DNA of 64,000 nt from positions 34,487 to 98,486 of the forward strand of contig MVAQ01000059.1 of assembly GCA_014825775.1 (NCBI GenBank), written 5' to 3'. The DNA comes from Krasilnikovozyma curviuscula (taxonomy: Eukaryota > Basidiomycota > Tremellomycetes > Cystofilobasidiales > Mrakiaceae). Below are positions 22,701 through 33,954 of the stretch, in pieces; position 1 is the stretch's first letter, and each line of letters starts with the position of its first letter. The notes under the pieces were generated by a model, which worked only from the letters and a program-made list of their open reading frames with translations, was not told the origin of the DNA and ran no database searches. A program made the translations under genes and the position numbers.

Positions 22701-23622
22701 CCGCCGCAGCAGTGGCACCACGATTCGCTATACTCGTCCCACTCTCCGATACGGCGCCAGTTCGAGGCCGATGGTGCTTGAGCTCGCGAATGACTCCCTC
22801 GAGCTCGGCGATGCGGCTCCTGAGCGAGTCCGCCGTTGGATTGCCTGTCGAGTAAGCCGTACTGAATGGCGGCCCATCTCCCTCAGTGAACTGCTCTTCC
22901 GTCGCTGCAGCAGCAGACGAAGGGCTTGGTGCGACTTCGTACACGCACGTCCCAGTAACACCCAGCTGCGTACACCGGCCACAGGGCCGCTTGCGGTCGC
23001 ACTTCCGTTTATTCTGATTACATGGCAGACAACTTTTGATGGGTCTGTTGCGCTTCTTCTTCCTGTGGTCGACCGGACTGCTGGTCGTCGTCGTGGCGGG
23101 TTGAGGAGCAGGTGGAGCGATGGCGAGGCTCGAGAGCTTCTCTTCGACGACGGGGAGCGGTGGCTGATAAGGCGAGTTACGAGCGCCACTTTTGCCCGGT
23201 AGAGAAGGTCCTGCAGGTGGTGGTGCTAGTATTCCAGAGGAGGGATACACAAGGCCCGTTGGGTGAGGATAAGCATGTGAAGGCGGCGGAGGATAACCTA
23301 GTTGTTGCTGCTGCTGCGGGGGTAGAGCCTGTTGTTGTTGGTAAGGATACTCGTTCATTGAAGGTTGGTAGGGCTGGGGCGGGTAAGGTGGGCCACCGTG
23401 GCTCGCAGCAGGGGTGGGGAGCGACTGGATCGATGGTGCTGGCGAAGGGTAGAGAAACTGGGAGGAACCGATGCTGGCTGCTGGTGTACCGTAGGGGACG
23501 GGTGGGAAAGGTTGGAACGGGGTGAAGTCCCCTCTGGGCTGAGTCGTGTACAAGGGGGGCTGCTGTCGTTGTTGCTGCTGGCGATTGTTCGTGCCTTCGG
23601 GGTATTGAGTCGTCGACGTCAT
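19781..23622 (-). CDS. Zn2Cys6 (Gal4-type) fungal transcription factor with fungal_trans domain
   Basis: A large regulator of roughly 1000 residues in about ten exons. The N-terminus (first about 150 residues) is Pro/Gln/Tyr-rich. The DNA-binding domain at about residues 190-225 reads IKSCLPCNQNKRKCDRKRP, then CGRC, then a final Cys in TGTCVYE: six Cys in the CX2CX6C..CX2C..C arrangement, preceded by a basic KKKRNRP patch. A short helix LRSRIAELEGVIRELKHH follows, probably the dimerisation coiled coil. The middle-homology fungal_trans region includes SEEIWDSFTRDVANVF, LFLSAAYNALRLSGF, WSHVGVMIRHSQAIGLHIDP and RRRMWWSISSLDSIVATTYGRPSGV. The last exon joins NPS|GDDPAELSKFW and ends FWQELFQLPTE at TAG/CTA 19781-19783. 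The target pathway is not evident. It starts at Met 23622, the first in the long 5' exon. Confidence 0.87.
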
Positions 23623-26150
23623 TAAGTCCTTTTTTTCACGACCAGTGTGGGTCGAGAGGATGGTGTACTGCTCCTCCTATCTGTCAGCTATCGAAGGTGG
23701 GAGGAAGCAAGGGGAAGACCTGGTGGAAAAGTCGGTGTCGAAGGTTAGGTGGTACAGTGCTAGAGGGGGCCATCTGGCAAAAACCGTGAAATTCCGTTGA
23801 TCGGACAGGCGACGATCAGCTGCAATTGGCCACAGAGGCTACAGCTCAAGAGAGAGAGAGAGAAAGAGGACGAAAAGACTGCCCAATAGACAGTGTATTA
23901 CAGAATTTGTTAATTTTGGAATAGGAGGGGGAGGGGGGATTGACATAGGGAAAAAAATGGGGAGAATCTGACGCCAGAGATAGGTAGTTGGCAAAGGTGC
24001 AGTCAAGTCTGCAACCCAACACTGTCGTCCTTGTAGATGATGGCTGGGATTATATCGGAACTGCATCGTCGCATCAGGGAGAGCTCCAACAGGTGTTCGG
24101 TCCATCGAACTGGATCATCACACCCTTGCTTTTCCCTCTCTAAGACCGACGTCCAACAGGGAGCGCATGAACCTGAATTGCTCAGACTGACGTCGACCAG
24201 CCGGGATAAGAATTAGGATTGAAGAAGGCAGAGTTGGCGGCAGCTCCCGCTCGAAAACGACAGGAGGCGAGAGCAAGCAGGAGCGGTTGTTGTGCTCGTG
24301 AGCGATGGTTTCCCATCTAAACACCATCACACCGGGAAGGATCGCTGCTATCGGAGCACCAAGACGACCGGGAAACAGACAGAACAGGAGCAGACGGGCT
24401 TCTCCTTCCGTTTCTCCTCGCCCCTTCAGAGGCTGCCAGCTTCCCATCCCACCACCATCGTGCGCGCCGCCGAGACCGGGAGACCGACGGAGGGCATCCG
24501 TGCGTCAGCCTGACCCTCTCTCTCCCATTCTCCTCGACAGACGACTCGACAGCAGCATAAACAAAAACAAGAGACATAGCACATAGGTTGGAGAGGAAAG
24601 ACTCACCTCGTTCACCTGAACACCGCCATTCGTGGCTAAGCAAGCGCAAGCTTTTGTCCTGCTTCAGGTGCTGGACAGATGTTCCAACAGAGGAGACAGT
24701 CTAGCAGCACAATGCTGTCGAGATGGGGGGAAGTGGAGACGGATGTCATGTTTCACTTTGCAAGCTGGATCAAGAGATGGGAGTTCGAGGGAGAGTTTGA
24801 AGGATCATCCACCCGCACGGCTGCAGTGTGACGAAAATGTCGAGGTCGGTTGCGGGCGTAAGCAGCGGGTTTAGAAGGAGGCTTTTTCTACCCTTGGACA
24901 GCCCTACGTCGCATGAATGCTGCACACAATAGAGCATGAGTGCAATTCGTTGAGTGCTGATCAGTTTGAGAGGAAACGAACAGGTAGAAGTTGCGGGCGA
25001 GCGAGTTGATGGTGGCGTTGATTTTGAATTCCGTGTTTTGATCTGTATTGATATGGACGTCCGTGGCCAGAGATGGGCCACGAGTCAATAAAGTTCAGAG
25101 CAGTGAAAGAGAAGAGATCTCATTAGTCCAGTACTATCTTATCTGACTTACTTACTCGACCCTCCCTCGCATCGTAATGAACAAGAAAATAAATGTGAAC
25201 CAACAACAGTCAAGTGTATGTGGTGGGGAAAATGAGATCAAAGGATACGCCAGGGTAAGAAGCTTCAGAACGGAAAGAGACTTCGCAATTACACTTACAC
25301 ACAAAAGAGAAAAAAGGAGGAGATAATTGAGGCTATGATTTGGGTGCCAGTGCGACAGGAAGAAGTACCAGCGACGACGTGCATCTAACCAACCAATAGA
25401 AATCGCAACAAGGGAAGGAACGAAAAGTAATGCCGAAAACCAGATACAATTCTGATCAGTCAACAGACGCTCGTGCAGCGAGATCAGCCTGCAGTAATGG
25501 GTAATCCATGTCTGTTTTTCCTTTCATCCCCAGGTTACTTCATGCCCCCTCAGGCATATTCGAACACATCAGCAAGACGAGCAGGACACAACGTCGAGAA
25601 GAGCTGGATTGACCCACGGTGATTTGTAATTGTCACCTCATCTCGCCAGAGCTAAAGCAAGCTCGTACAGTCACCTGCAGTTTCGAGATGGAGGATGGGG
25701 AGCTGAGCGTCGCGAGTTGGTTGTGCTAAGTGGTATCGATCCATCTCGCACAGAGAATTGTCTTTCCTTCGAATATGAGCGTCCACAGAAGGAAGAGAGG
25801 GGAAGTTGACGCTAGTGGTCGCTGTAGGGGAACATCTGTCGTCATCGTCGTCGACGGTTGAAGGTACGACATGCGCTTTCGATGGATACTTGAAGATCAA
25901 GAGCAGACGAAAGACCTGACTGTGATGCTGCCATTTACTTGCTAAAAGGCAAGTCTCCAACGATGTGTTTACAAACTTAATCTATAATTTTTAAAATCGC
26001 AAGCAGAGAAACAACACATCTAAAAAGTCTATACAATCTTTACTTTACCGCCCCCTCAAGGCCCAGCTCAAGCATTCAGGTAGACAGAAGCAGCATATAA
26101 TGCCTTCCGCTCGCGATGTCATCGTTGCTTTGCCGGTAGTACAGCGCTCC
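23623..26150. promoter_or_regulatory. Long upstream region of the Zn2Cys6 gene
   Basis: About 2.5 kb between the start of the Zn2Cys6 regulator and the stop of the hydrolase gene, both on the minus strand. It contains a purine run (AGAGAGAGAGAGAAAGAGG near 23848-23868) and many short frames on both strands (for example 24118-24447 minus, 24305-24586 plus), none with recognisable domains. A long leader with upstream frames is typical for regulators of this type in basidiomycetes; that reading is inference. Confidence 0.4.
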
Positions 26151-27681
26151 CTAAAGCTGAAGCTGCTCAACCTCAACTACTACAACAATATCGCTCGCGT
26201 TCTTCTCCACCTCAACCACCTCATCTTGAATTACTATATTTTCGATCTCGCCTTCATCCGACGACGTCAGCGAGGCCTTCTTCTTCCTTTTCGCGATCAG
26301 CTGTGAGACGAGGAACTTGAATCCTCCCTCCCGTGCTTTCTCCATCTCCAGAGTCCATGGATGTGAGAGAGGGACATAGTCGGATGGGAAGGTTGGTGAA
26401 GGGAAGGAAGTGGAGAGATTCGAGAGAACAGCGGAGGTGAACTCTGCTGGATGCGTCACGGAGCAGAGCTGGTACAGCCAGAGAAGACTGGTTCAGCATT
26501 CCTTGAAAATCGTTCAGGAGACAGAAAAAAACAAATAAGCTTACATGCGGACCACCGGCGATAGTGATGAGCTTTACGGATCGACCGTTGGTACACCGAT
26601 TGTTGATCTCAGTTATGTATTCGTCCATCAACCCAGCTGGCGTCTGGGCTTCGACCTCGCCCCTGATGACCAGCACGGGGCATGGCACAAGATCCAAAGG
26701 GAGACGGTTCTCGACCATGAGGAAGTCTCTTGACGAGAGGTAGAAGTTGTCGAACTAGTCATCACAGGGCGAACGGCTCGTCAGCCGAAGCGCTTTCCGA
26801 TCACCCGAGATACAAAAGGAAGAGAAAGGGACTCACGCCAATCGTGTGGGCAGTGTTTTCCCTCCCTTTCCTCGCAACATATCCAATCAACCCTACCGTA
26901 TCGTTCTTGTAGTAGTCAGTGCCATAATGAAACTCCAGCAGCGCATTGCGCGCTTCGAGTTCCCGAAGTGTTGGCGTCGCGTCGAGCGCCTTGGTGTTGG
27001 CCGCTTCTCTGAATATTGATATGACTTCAGTGAGGCCAGAGTTGAATTCATCACACTGTAGTTAAACACAAGACAAGATAAGACGCGGGCGACTAGTTCT
27101 GCGCGGCGGAACGGGATGCTGAAACGCCTGTGGCTAACGGACGAAAAGCCACACTTCGACAAGACAAAGGGTCGACTCACGTTCGGTTCCTTAAGGTACA
27201 AAGAACCAATCGTCAAACTGAGGGCCATAGCTGGGTTCTTAAGGATAAACGAGGTCACGGGCCGAACCATGGCACCCACGACGACGAAGTGAGCCTGCTT
27301 GAAGCCCAGTTGGGTGTATATGCAGTGGAAGGCCTCTGAGAAGGAGGGGGAGTAGGGAAGATGCTGGGAGGAATCCCCATGGCCAAGAAGATCGACCAAG
27401 ATACTACCGAGAAATTAAGAAAGAAGTAATCGTCGTAGTACTGAAGTCAGCAAATGGAGCGAGTTCTGATTCCAATTTCCCACTCACTTGTTGTACTTTC
27501 TCATTTCCCCTTCCATCTGAGGAGCGAAGAAGCATGAGCTGATGAGGACTGGGTGAATCCATACGACAACAGGCCTTTCTGGTTCGATCTGTTGGGCGTC
27601 GTTAGACGAGGGCGTGACGATTTGGCACGAGAGGAACTTGTTCCCCCACTCTCCATCGGAAAGGAATACTTTGACTGGCAT
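26151..27681 (-). CDS. Alpha/beta-hydrolase-fold protein with degenerate nucleophile elbow
   Basis: Five exons: start MPVKVFLSDG (27681), then about 27400-26893 in two parts, about 26740-26545, and a last exon to 26151. Fold markers: strand PVVVWIHPVL (position of the oxyanion HG motif, here HP), then ILVDLLGHGDSS (typical 'D-x-x-GHGxS' loop), FSEAFHCIYTQLGFKQAHFVVVGAM, cap segments, CPVLVIRGEVEAQTP (acid strand), and VKLITIAGGPH, with a His where the catalytic His sits, followed by the helix THPAEFTSAVL. The nucleophile position, normally G-x-S-x-G (as VGHSMGG), reads VVGAMVRP with no Ser, Cys or Asp in place. The C-terminal tail is Lys-rich, then Glu/Val-rich. Either this is a pseudo-enzyme or another residue substitutes. 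The substrate is unknown. Nothing in the neighbourhood (two regulators, NPL4) suggests a pathway. Confidence 0.75.
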
Positions 27682-28784
27682 CGTACCACCAAGAGCAGTA
27701 GGTTAGAGTCGTACTCTCACCCTGATAGACTGGCGTCGACGTTGAGAGAGGACAATAGAAAAAAAGTCAATGATCTGCACGGTCGCAATTCGATCGCAAT
27801 GGTGGCTCGCATGCATCACAGAGATAAACTTTATTTGATGAAAGTGAACTCAAAACATATTGCAATTGATTCAAGGTTGGACGAAACCCTTATCCAGCAA
27901 ACTATGTTCATTTTGGAAGAGTGCTTCATGATCCTCACCCCGAACATTCATTGGCCGTCTCAGTGAAGTCGAAGGTACTTCGCTCAAGTTCGACACTGGC
28001 CGTGTAGTTTCGATGGTGGACAAAATAAATTGTCTTGTTATGAACGGGAAGAATCTCAGAGTCATGTGAGTGTGCTCCATTCCTTTGCTATACGCGTACT
28101 GCCACAAGACCGACAATTACTTGAACTTCTCCTTCTCAGCGCAAAGAACAACAATTCCGTAAGAGATGTGACATCTGGAAAGATCTCACAGTAGAGGCTC
28201 AGCTTTACATGTGAATAAAGCAGCGATGCGGTATGCGTGCAGAGATGGCAGCGACAGTTGTGTGTGAATGTGGGAACTTATGAACAACCTTCTCAACGCA
28301 AAGCATAGAGCAAAGTTCTGGAGCGGGAACAATGTTCTGTCAGAATATCTTTATCGTAGTTCATTGCAAAGAGTATCCACATTTCAGTGCGTGATCGTCA
28401 CCAAGTCTTTACGTACATGCTCTCGAGCCTGTAGAAACTCTGACACACGCTGCCCAGGAAAGTTTTTCGAAGAATCCTGAGTTCTGTACGTACTACGTAC
28501 GATTCTCCCCCTTTCCTCTCTATGGGATCATTTTCTGTCAGCAGCCTTAAAGCCACTGCTGGAAATATAGATCTCCTCTACCTCAAACGCAAATTGTGAT
28601 TGAAATCGTCAACTGTTTCAGCTCTCCCCACGTTGTAAATGCTGAAGAGAACGAAAAAAGTCTTCTATTTGCCTATTCTTTTTTAGCTTCTTGGATGTAT
28701 AAGAAACGTATGAAGTCCCGAAGTTCATCATTTTGTGTTCTTGCATTATGAGCTAATTTGATTTTCCAATTCATTTGGATCCAA
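27682..28784. other. Intergenic region upstream of the hydrolase gene
   Basis: About 1.1 kb. It contains the hydrolase promoter on the minus strand. Frames at 27553-27966 (plus) and 27871-28116 (minus) have no domain content. No repeat or RNA gene is seen before the tRNA at 28785. Confidence 0.4.
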
Positions 28785-28904
28785 GGAGAGATGGCCGAGT
28801 TGGTTATGGCGTTAGACTCAAGACATGGTGATCCATTTCTTCTCGTTCATACGAGAGAATTCTAATACAGAAATGTGCAGGGGTTCGAATCCCCTTCTCT
28901 TCAT
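28785..28904 (+). tRNA. tRNA-Leu (anticodon CAA) with an intron of about 37 bases
   Basis: The acceptor stem GGAGAGA pairs with TCTCTTC (one G-U). The D arm GGCCGAGTTGGTTATGGC is the class II Leu/Ser form. The anticodon stem TTAGA/TCTAA encloses C-T-CAA-G, giving anticodon CAA (Leu, UUG). The intron starts directly after position 37 (ACATGGTGATCC...) and runs to just before the 3' half of the stem; it contains its own hairpin (TTCTCG...CGAGAGAA). Variable arm ACA-GAAA-TGT, T arm AGGGG-TTCGAAT-CCCCT. Leu(CAA) genes carry introns in many fungi. The discriminator base is A and CCA is not encoded. Confidence 0.92.
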
Positions 28905-29649
28905 TTTTGCTCCCCTTTGTCGTGGATATTGCGGCATAGCCTCTACATTTTATTTTTCCCTTTTTACTCATGTGCCAATGTTAGTTTCGGGCTGTGAACT
29001 CCTCCTTTCAAATTGCACCCACTCTGTAAGTTTGTACGACATATAGACCAGGTCTCGCTCAAGATTTGTTTCTGTCCCCAGCTGGTGCTGTCAATCAACC
29101 TCAGTCATTACTTACTAGCCTAGTAGTTGACAAAGGTAGACATACACAGGAGCCTCAAGAGATTAGAACTATCCCTTCTAATGCTGTGAAATGGAAATGC
29201 AACTGTGTGAGGTGTTTAAATTCAGACTGTTTGTTTACATCTGGGGTATTTTTGACACGACTTCAAACCACTCACGCTGCCCTATCGGCAAATTTGAATT
29301 CAGAGTCTTAAACTATTCTGTCTCTCTTCAACTGCTCTTAAGTCATATTTAAGAGGGCGGTTAAATGCTCAAATCGGACCTTCCGTCACAGGCGTGTACT
29401 TTCCTTCATCTTTTCCAATCAATCATCTTCGAACATTTTATCAGAAATATCTATCATTGGTTGCATCTGGTTTTCTCTTCTCATGAGCTCCTTCAACGTT
29501 AGTGTCGCCCTCTGTACCGCCACGACTTCCACCTCACGCTGCTAGCTAGAGCTAGGATTGAATATTCCGTTTTCCAACCCCATCTTCCCCAAACCCTATT
29601 CTCACTCAGATACCCACAGGAGCCTCTGTCCTGCTATTAGATCATTAAG
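28905..29649. promoter_or_regulatory. Intergenic region between tRNA-Leu and NPL4
   Basis: About 0.75 kb that should include the Pol III terminator (T run shortly after the tRNA, near 28904-28910) and the NPL4 promoter. CT-rich sequence lies just upstream of the NPL4 start. No gene is supported. Confidence 0.4.
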
Positions 29650-32154
29650 ATGTCGTTGATTATCAGGCTCAGATCCAAGAATGGAACGTTTAGGCTGCCA
29701 GTCACTGCAGCAATGACGGGTGACGATTTCGCTGAGGCTGTAAGTTCAGGACTGCATACAGCATCCTTGTCAGATGAGCTGTATTGATGAGTGCCCCTCT
29801 TTTGTTGTATCTAGATCATCAATCTTGCTACCGTTGACGCTGATCCAGAGTCAGTGACGATTTCAAACCAACCCACCGGAGGTGAAAAGATCAACCTCTC
29901 GACGCTCGAAGGAAGGAAAGTAGGAGACATGATGTTCAAGTGAGCAATTCTACCTCCATTTCGATAAATCTCTAGCTGTGCTGAGGGTCTCTATGCTGAC
30001 TGTTAATTATTTCTTTCCACGTCTTTCTGTAGAAACGGCGAGCTTCTTTTCGTTGAGTACGATCCAGCAGATCCAGATGAGGACAACAGTGTTCCAGCAA
30101 CGACTCCATTTGATCCTCCAATCATCGTCTCCGCCGTTGCAGCTGGGAAGCAGAGAGAGCCGGTTGAAGAGTCCGCAGGTATGTATCCACCTGAAGGCTT
30201 CTCTTTCCTAACCACCGACCATTTTAAGTAACTGCTTTGACACATCATTTTTCATTCTTTCCTTTCAGTTGACAAGTACTGGAAATCGAGGGATGGAAAG
30301 ATTCCGAGAAAGAGGGACGAAAAGATGTGTAAGCACGGTTTGAAGGGAATGTGTGATTATTGCATGCCGTTAGAGGTCAGTCTGCTTCTCTTCTACTATG
30401 AATGTCAAGTTCCTACTGATAAAAATTCATGTCAGCCATATGACCCAGGATACCATACGGAGAACAAAATTAAACATCTCTCCCTCCCAACATATATCAA
30501 GAAAATCGCCGGTTCAATCTCAGCATCATCCACGACGACACACCTACCACCGCTTTCTCCCGTAGACTACCGCGTCAAAGTCCCTTGCCCATCGGGTACG
30601 TCAACGCACAAACCCTGGCCCAAGGGAATCTGTTCAAAATGCCAGCCGTCCGCAATCACCCTCCAATCACAGCCGTTCCGAATGGTTGATCACGTCGAGT
30701 TCTCCAGCCCATCGCTTATCAATGACTTTTTAGACAACTGGCGAAAATCAGGTGTGCAGAAGTTTGGATTTTTGATGGGCAGTTACGAGCCGTACGACGG
30801 TGTGCCGATGGGTGTCAAGGCAGTCGTCCAGAGCGTCGTATTGGTCAGAGAGCAGGAAGGTGAGAGTGATGGGTTGACGGTCCACTTGGATCCTTGGTTT
30901 GACGAGGCGAGAATCAGATCATTGGGTAAGGACGTTGGCTTGGAAATTGTTGGTTGTCTGTGGAGTGATTTGACGACGTGAGTTATGGCTTTTGCTATAA
31001 CTGAGATCAAGAGTTTACTGACGTCGATTTTTCAATCGTTTCAGATCTCCCGAAGACAGAACCAAAGTTTTATATAAACGACATCCTCAATCGTTCTACC
31101 TCTCCTCCCTCGAAGCCATCTTCGCAGCAACCCTCCAACTGAAATACCCATATATGACCAACGACTCGCCAACGCAACAATTCAGCTCTCGACTCGTAAC
31201 ATGTGTTTTAACAGGTACAGAAGAAGGTGGGATCGACATTCTCGCGTTCCAGGTTAGCGAGCAAGCGGAGGGAATGGTTCAGGCGGGTATGATTGAAGCA
31301 AGTGTCGATGCTGGTACTGTCAGAATGAAGCAGGAGGGAGAGGGTACTTATATCCCAGATGTCTTCTACTCGTGAGTTGCTTATTGTCTCCGCAGCTTCC
31401 ATCCCTCTTCATTGATGCTTACAGTGTACTTCTATTACTCAACTTGGTCTGCTAGTTTTCACAACGAATACAATCTACTCACCAAACTCCCTGCAAAACC
31501 TTGCTTCCCCGTTGAATATCTTCTTGTCTCTCTAACTCATGGTTTCCCAGCGTCGGAGAAAAAGGTCTTTGAGAGTTCCAAGTTCCCTGCGCTTGAACAC
31601 GACCAAGGCATTGGAAAGTTCGTCAACATGCTCGCTGATGTCGTTGGCGTGGATCACGAAGGGTGGCAGATGAGTGAAGAAAAGAGAGCTGCTGTTGAAA
31701 GGTACGTAGTCCATCAATTCACCTTCGCCCTCAGCACTGATTGGTTTTTGAGTTCAACAGTGTCTTCAGCGATTGGAATCTGCTGGAGTTTCTGTCCCGC
31801 GAAGGTTCCTTTACGGAAGACGAATTCAAGCTCATTTGTAAGATCGCCGTGTCCCACCATTCGGAACCGTCGCTGCTCAAGACTCTTCTCTCAACGCCCG
31901 GATGGAAGAACCTTGCCCAGATCCTCGACGTCACGCTCGACCAACGCGCGGCGAGAGCAGCCCAGGCCATCGCGAATGCCAACAACCCGCCTGAGATTGA
32001 GGGATACAACCCGATGGACTTCGAAGATCATGTTTCTGGCGCTGGAGGAGGCGGAGGCGGAGGAGGACCAGTCACTTGTCCACAGTGCACGTTTGAGAAC
32101 CCTCCTGGTTCAACGGGTGATTGTGAGATTTGTGGGCTGCCTTTGCAGGGCTAA
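29650..32154 (+). CDS. NPL4: NPL4, ubiquitin-binding cofactor of Cdc48/p97
   Basis: With Ufd1, Npl4 recruits the Cdc48 ATPase to polyubiquitinated proteins in ER-associated degradation and other extraction pathways. Domains in order: N-terminal ubiquitin-like/UBX-type domain (MSLIIRLRSKNGTFRLPV), zinc-finger region with CKHGLKGMCDYCMPLEPYD and later KPWPKGICSKCQPSAI, then the MPN-like core (MVDHVEFSSPSLINDFLDNW, GVQKFGFLMGSYEPYD, VGLEIVGCLWSDLTT). The C-terminal NPL4 domain has HNEYNLLTKLPAKPCFPVEYLLVSLTHG-type sequence split over exons. A C-terminal NZF finger (TCPQCTFENPPGSTGDCEICGLPL) binds ubiquitin in animal Npl4; here it follows an eight-Gly linker. About seven exons with short introns (for example near 29738-29814, 30378-30434, 30979-31045, 31372-31455). 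The start is the first in-frame Met; the stop is TAA at 32152-32154. Confidence 0.93.
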
Positions 32155-33954
32155 TTCTTTCCGTAAACAGTGCCACCATTGTAGTGATATATGATGAGTT
32201 CATTTGCATCAATTGAATTTGGCAATTTGCCTCTGCCTCTGCAGCTTCATCATCTTCTTGGATGGCTGGAAGGCTATCAACGTCCAGAAACGAAGCTGAG
32301 TGTAAGGTGGTGTGATGAGGTCATTGCCTTTTTCTTCGAAAAGGAGGTAAGGTAACTGCATCCTCAATGGCTTTGACGACGAGGTTAAGGATGAGTGTGA
32401 GAAGTTTCAAATCCGGCAAACATCTCGTGTTCTCTTACCCGGACTGAATCAAACAACTCTAGTGGGAAGGAAGAGAGTGGCGTTTTTGTCTGGCAATCGC
32501 AATCGCTGTAGTTGTCGCAGATTGGCGCGCCAACCGCCAACAGCGGTGGGAGATCTAATTCTTTGCACCACCCGCCCGTTACTTATACCAATTCAAAGCC
32601 AAAGCAGTTTAAGAGAGAGCGTAGCTTTCCCCCCTCTCTTTTAATAATGAAAACGAAAGTCCAATCAGTAAGACAAATTTGAACTTAAAACCGTCACAGA
32701 AGACGGTCTGACCGCACGGATCCTCGCAGTATTCGTTTCATTATCCCTCATATCGAATTACCCGATTGAGGTCTTTTCATTTTACGATCTTTTGTCTGAA
32801 AGACGATCCTCGACTACGTCTTGTTTCTTTCATGCGATCTGGTGCACTATACGATTTGATGAGACAGAGGTGCGTTACCTGCCCGATGTAGGTCGACAAG
32901 TGTACCATTGAAGTCTCCGAAGTCTCTTTCTATTGGTCTGAACTCGCTGGTGCTGATATGGTGAGGACGGCTGGACCGTCAGCCAAGAGCTTCCGTGGGC
33001 TCGACCTCAATGTGCTGAGTGAAGGGAGCTTTTGCGTCTCAAATTGTGGTCAAAACAGGCGGCGACAAAAATTAAAAAAACATTTGCCATATTCAGCGGC
33101 CGCCCTCGCTCAACCGATTCTTTTTTTTTGTGCCGAATCTCCAGAATGGGTAACGGCAGAAGGATTACTCGCAAGTCTGAAGGCAGCGGCAGCCCAGTCT
33201 GAAAGGTGAAGTGGATAGTGTTTAGGGTGGGAGATTGAAAGGAGCAGACTTTAATCATCTTAAGGTTCAGGGGGGGACTGGAATGGAAGAGATAAGATTA
33301 CGGCCCAATTGGTCGAGGCGCCATCTGACTGACACCTTCGCTCTCTAACCGCGCCGCTGTCTTGGGTGTGGGTGCGCACCGTCTGGCCTGCTGTACAATG
33401 AGATGGCTACAGCAGTTCGAGAGGATTGATTGGAAGAGACAACCCTAGAGAATGTATGGCTATAGAGAAAGAATGTTTGAGCCCTGAGCCGAATCAATGG
33501 GGTCCTCGCGGTACTAATTGGCAAAAACAATCGCCGTGCGAGGTCGCCCTGCCCTTTTTTTTCTGTTTTGTGGGTGTGTGTGTAATGCGTGCGACCCGAC
33601 GTCCACCTTAACCAAGAAGAGAGAAGGAAGGGACATGGTTGTCCGTCTACTGCACAGGTCCTACTAAACACAGGGAGGCAGCCAGCATTGCAGAGAACAA
33701 AGAGAACAAAAAGGTACGTAACCCCGTCATTCCGTATTGCAATGATTCCTACGGATTTTCTAATGGAAAGAACCTTCTTTATGCGAAAGTTTCGCTCCTC
33801 TTGCTCAGACTTCAAGCCTCATTTCTTTTCATTAAAGTCCATTTCTTGGAATCATAAACCTTGCAGTTGGAGGGAAGGACGAGGTACGAGAAGCTCTGCA
33901 GCGACGCTCTGCTCGCGTTGACCTGACCAGCGAACACCTTTTTTCTCCTTCACC
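32155..33954. promoter_or_regulatory. Upstream region of the second Zn2Cys6 gene
   Basis: About 1.8 kb without a supported gene. It contains homopolymer runs (A and T tracts near 33068-33130 and 33550) and short chance frames. It should include the NPL4 3' UTR and the promoter and leader of the PAS-containing regulator. Overlapping frames near 33345-33921 on both strands show no domain. Confidence 0.4.

Noticed and set aside
22669..23525. Long plus-strand frames opposite the Zn2Cys6 gene
   Set aside because: Antisense shadows of the first coding exon (GC-rich, Arg/Ser/Val-heavy composition); the minus-strand frame has the zinc cluster.
23848..23868. GA-rich run as a possible microsatellite or regulatory element
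   Set aside because: Too short to call a repeat locus; mentioned only as composition of the upstream region.
24118..24649. Open frames on both strands upstream of the Zn2Cys6 gene
   Set aside because: Mutually overlapping, compositionally random and without splice partners or domains.
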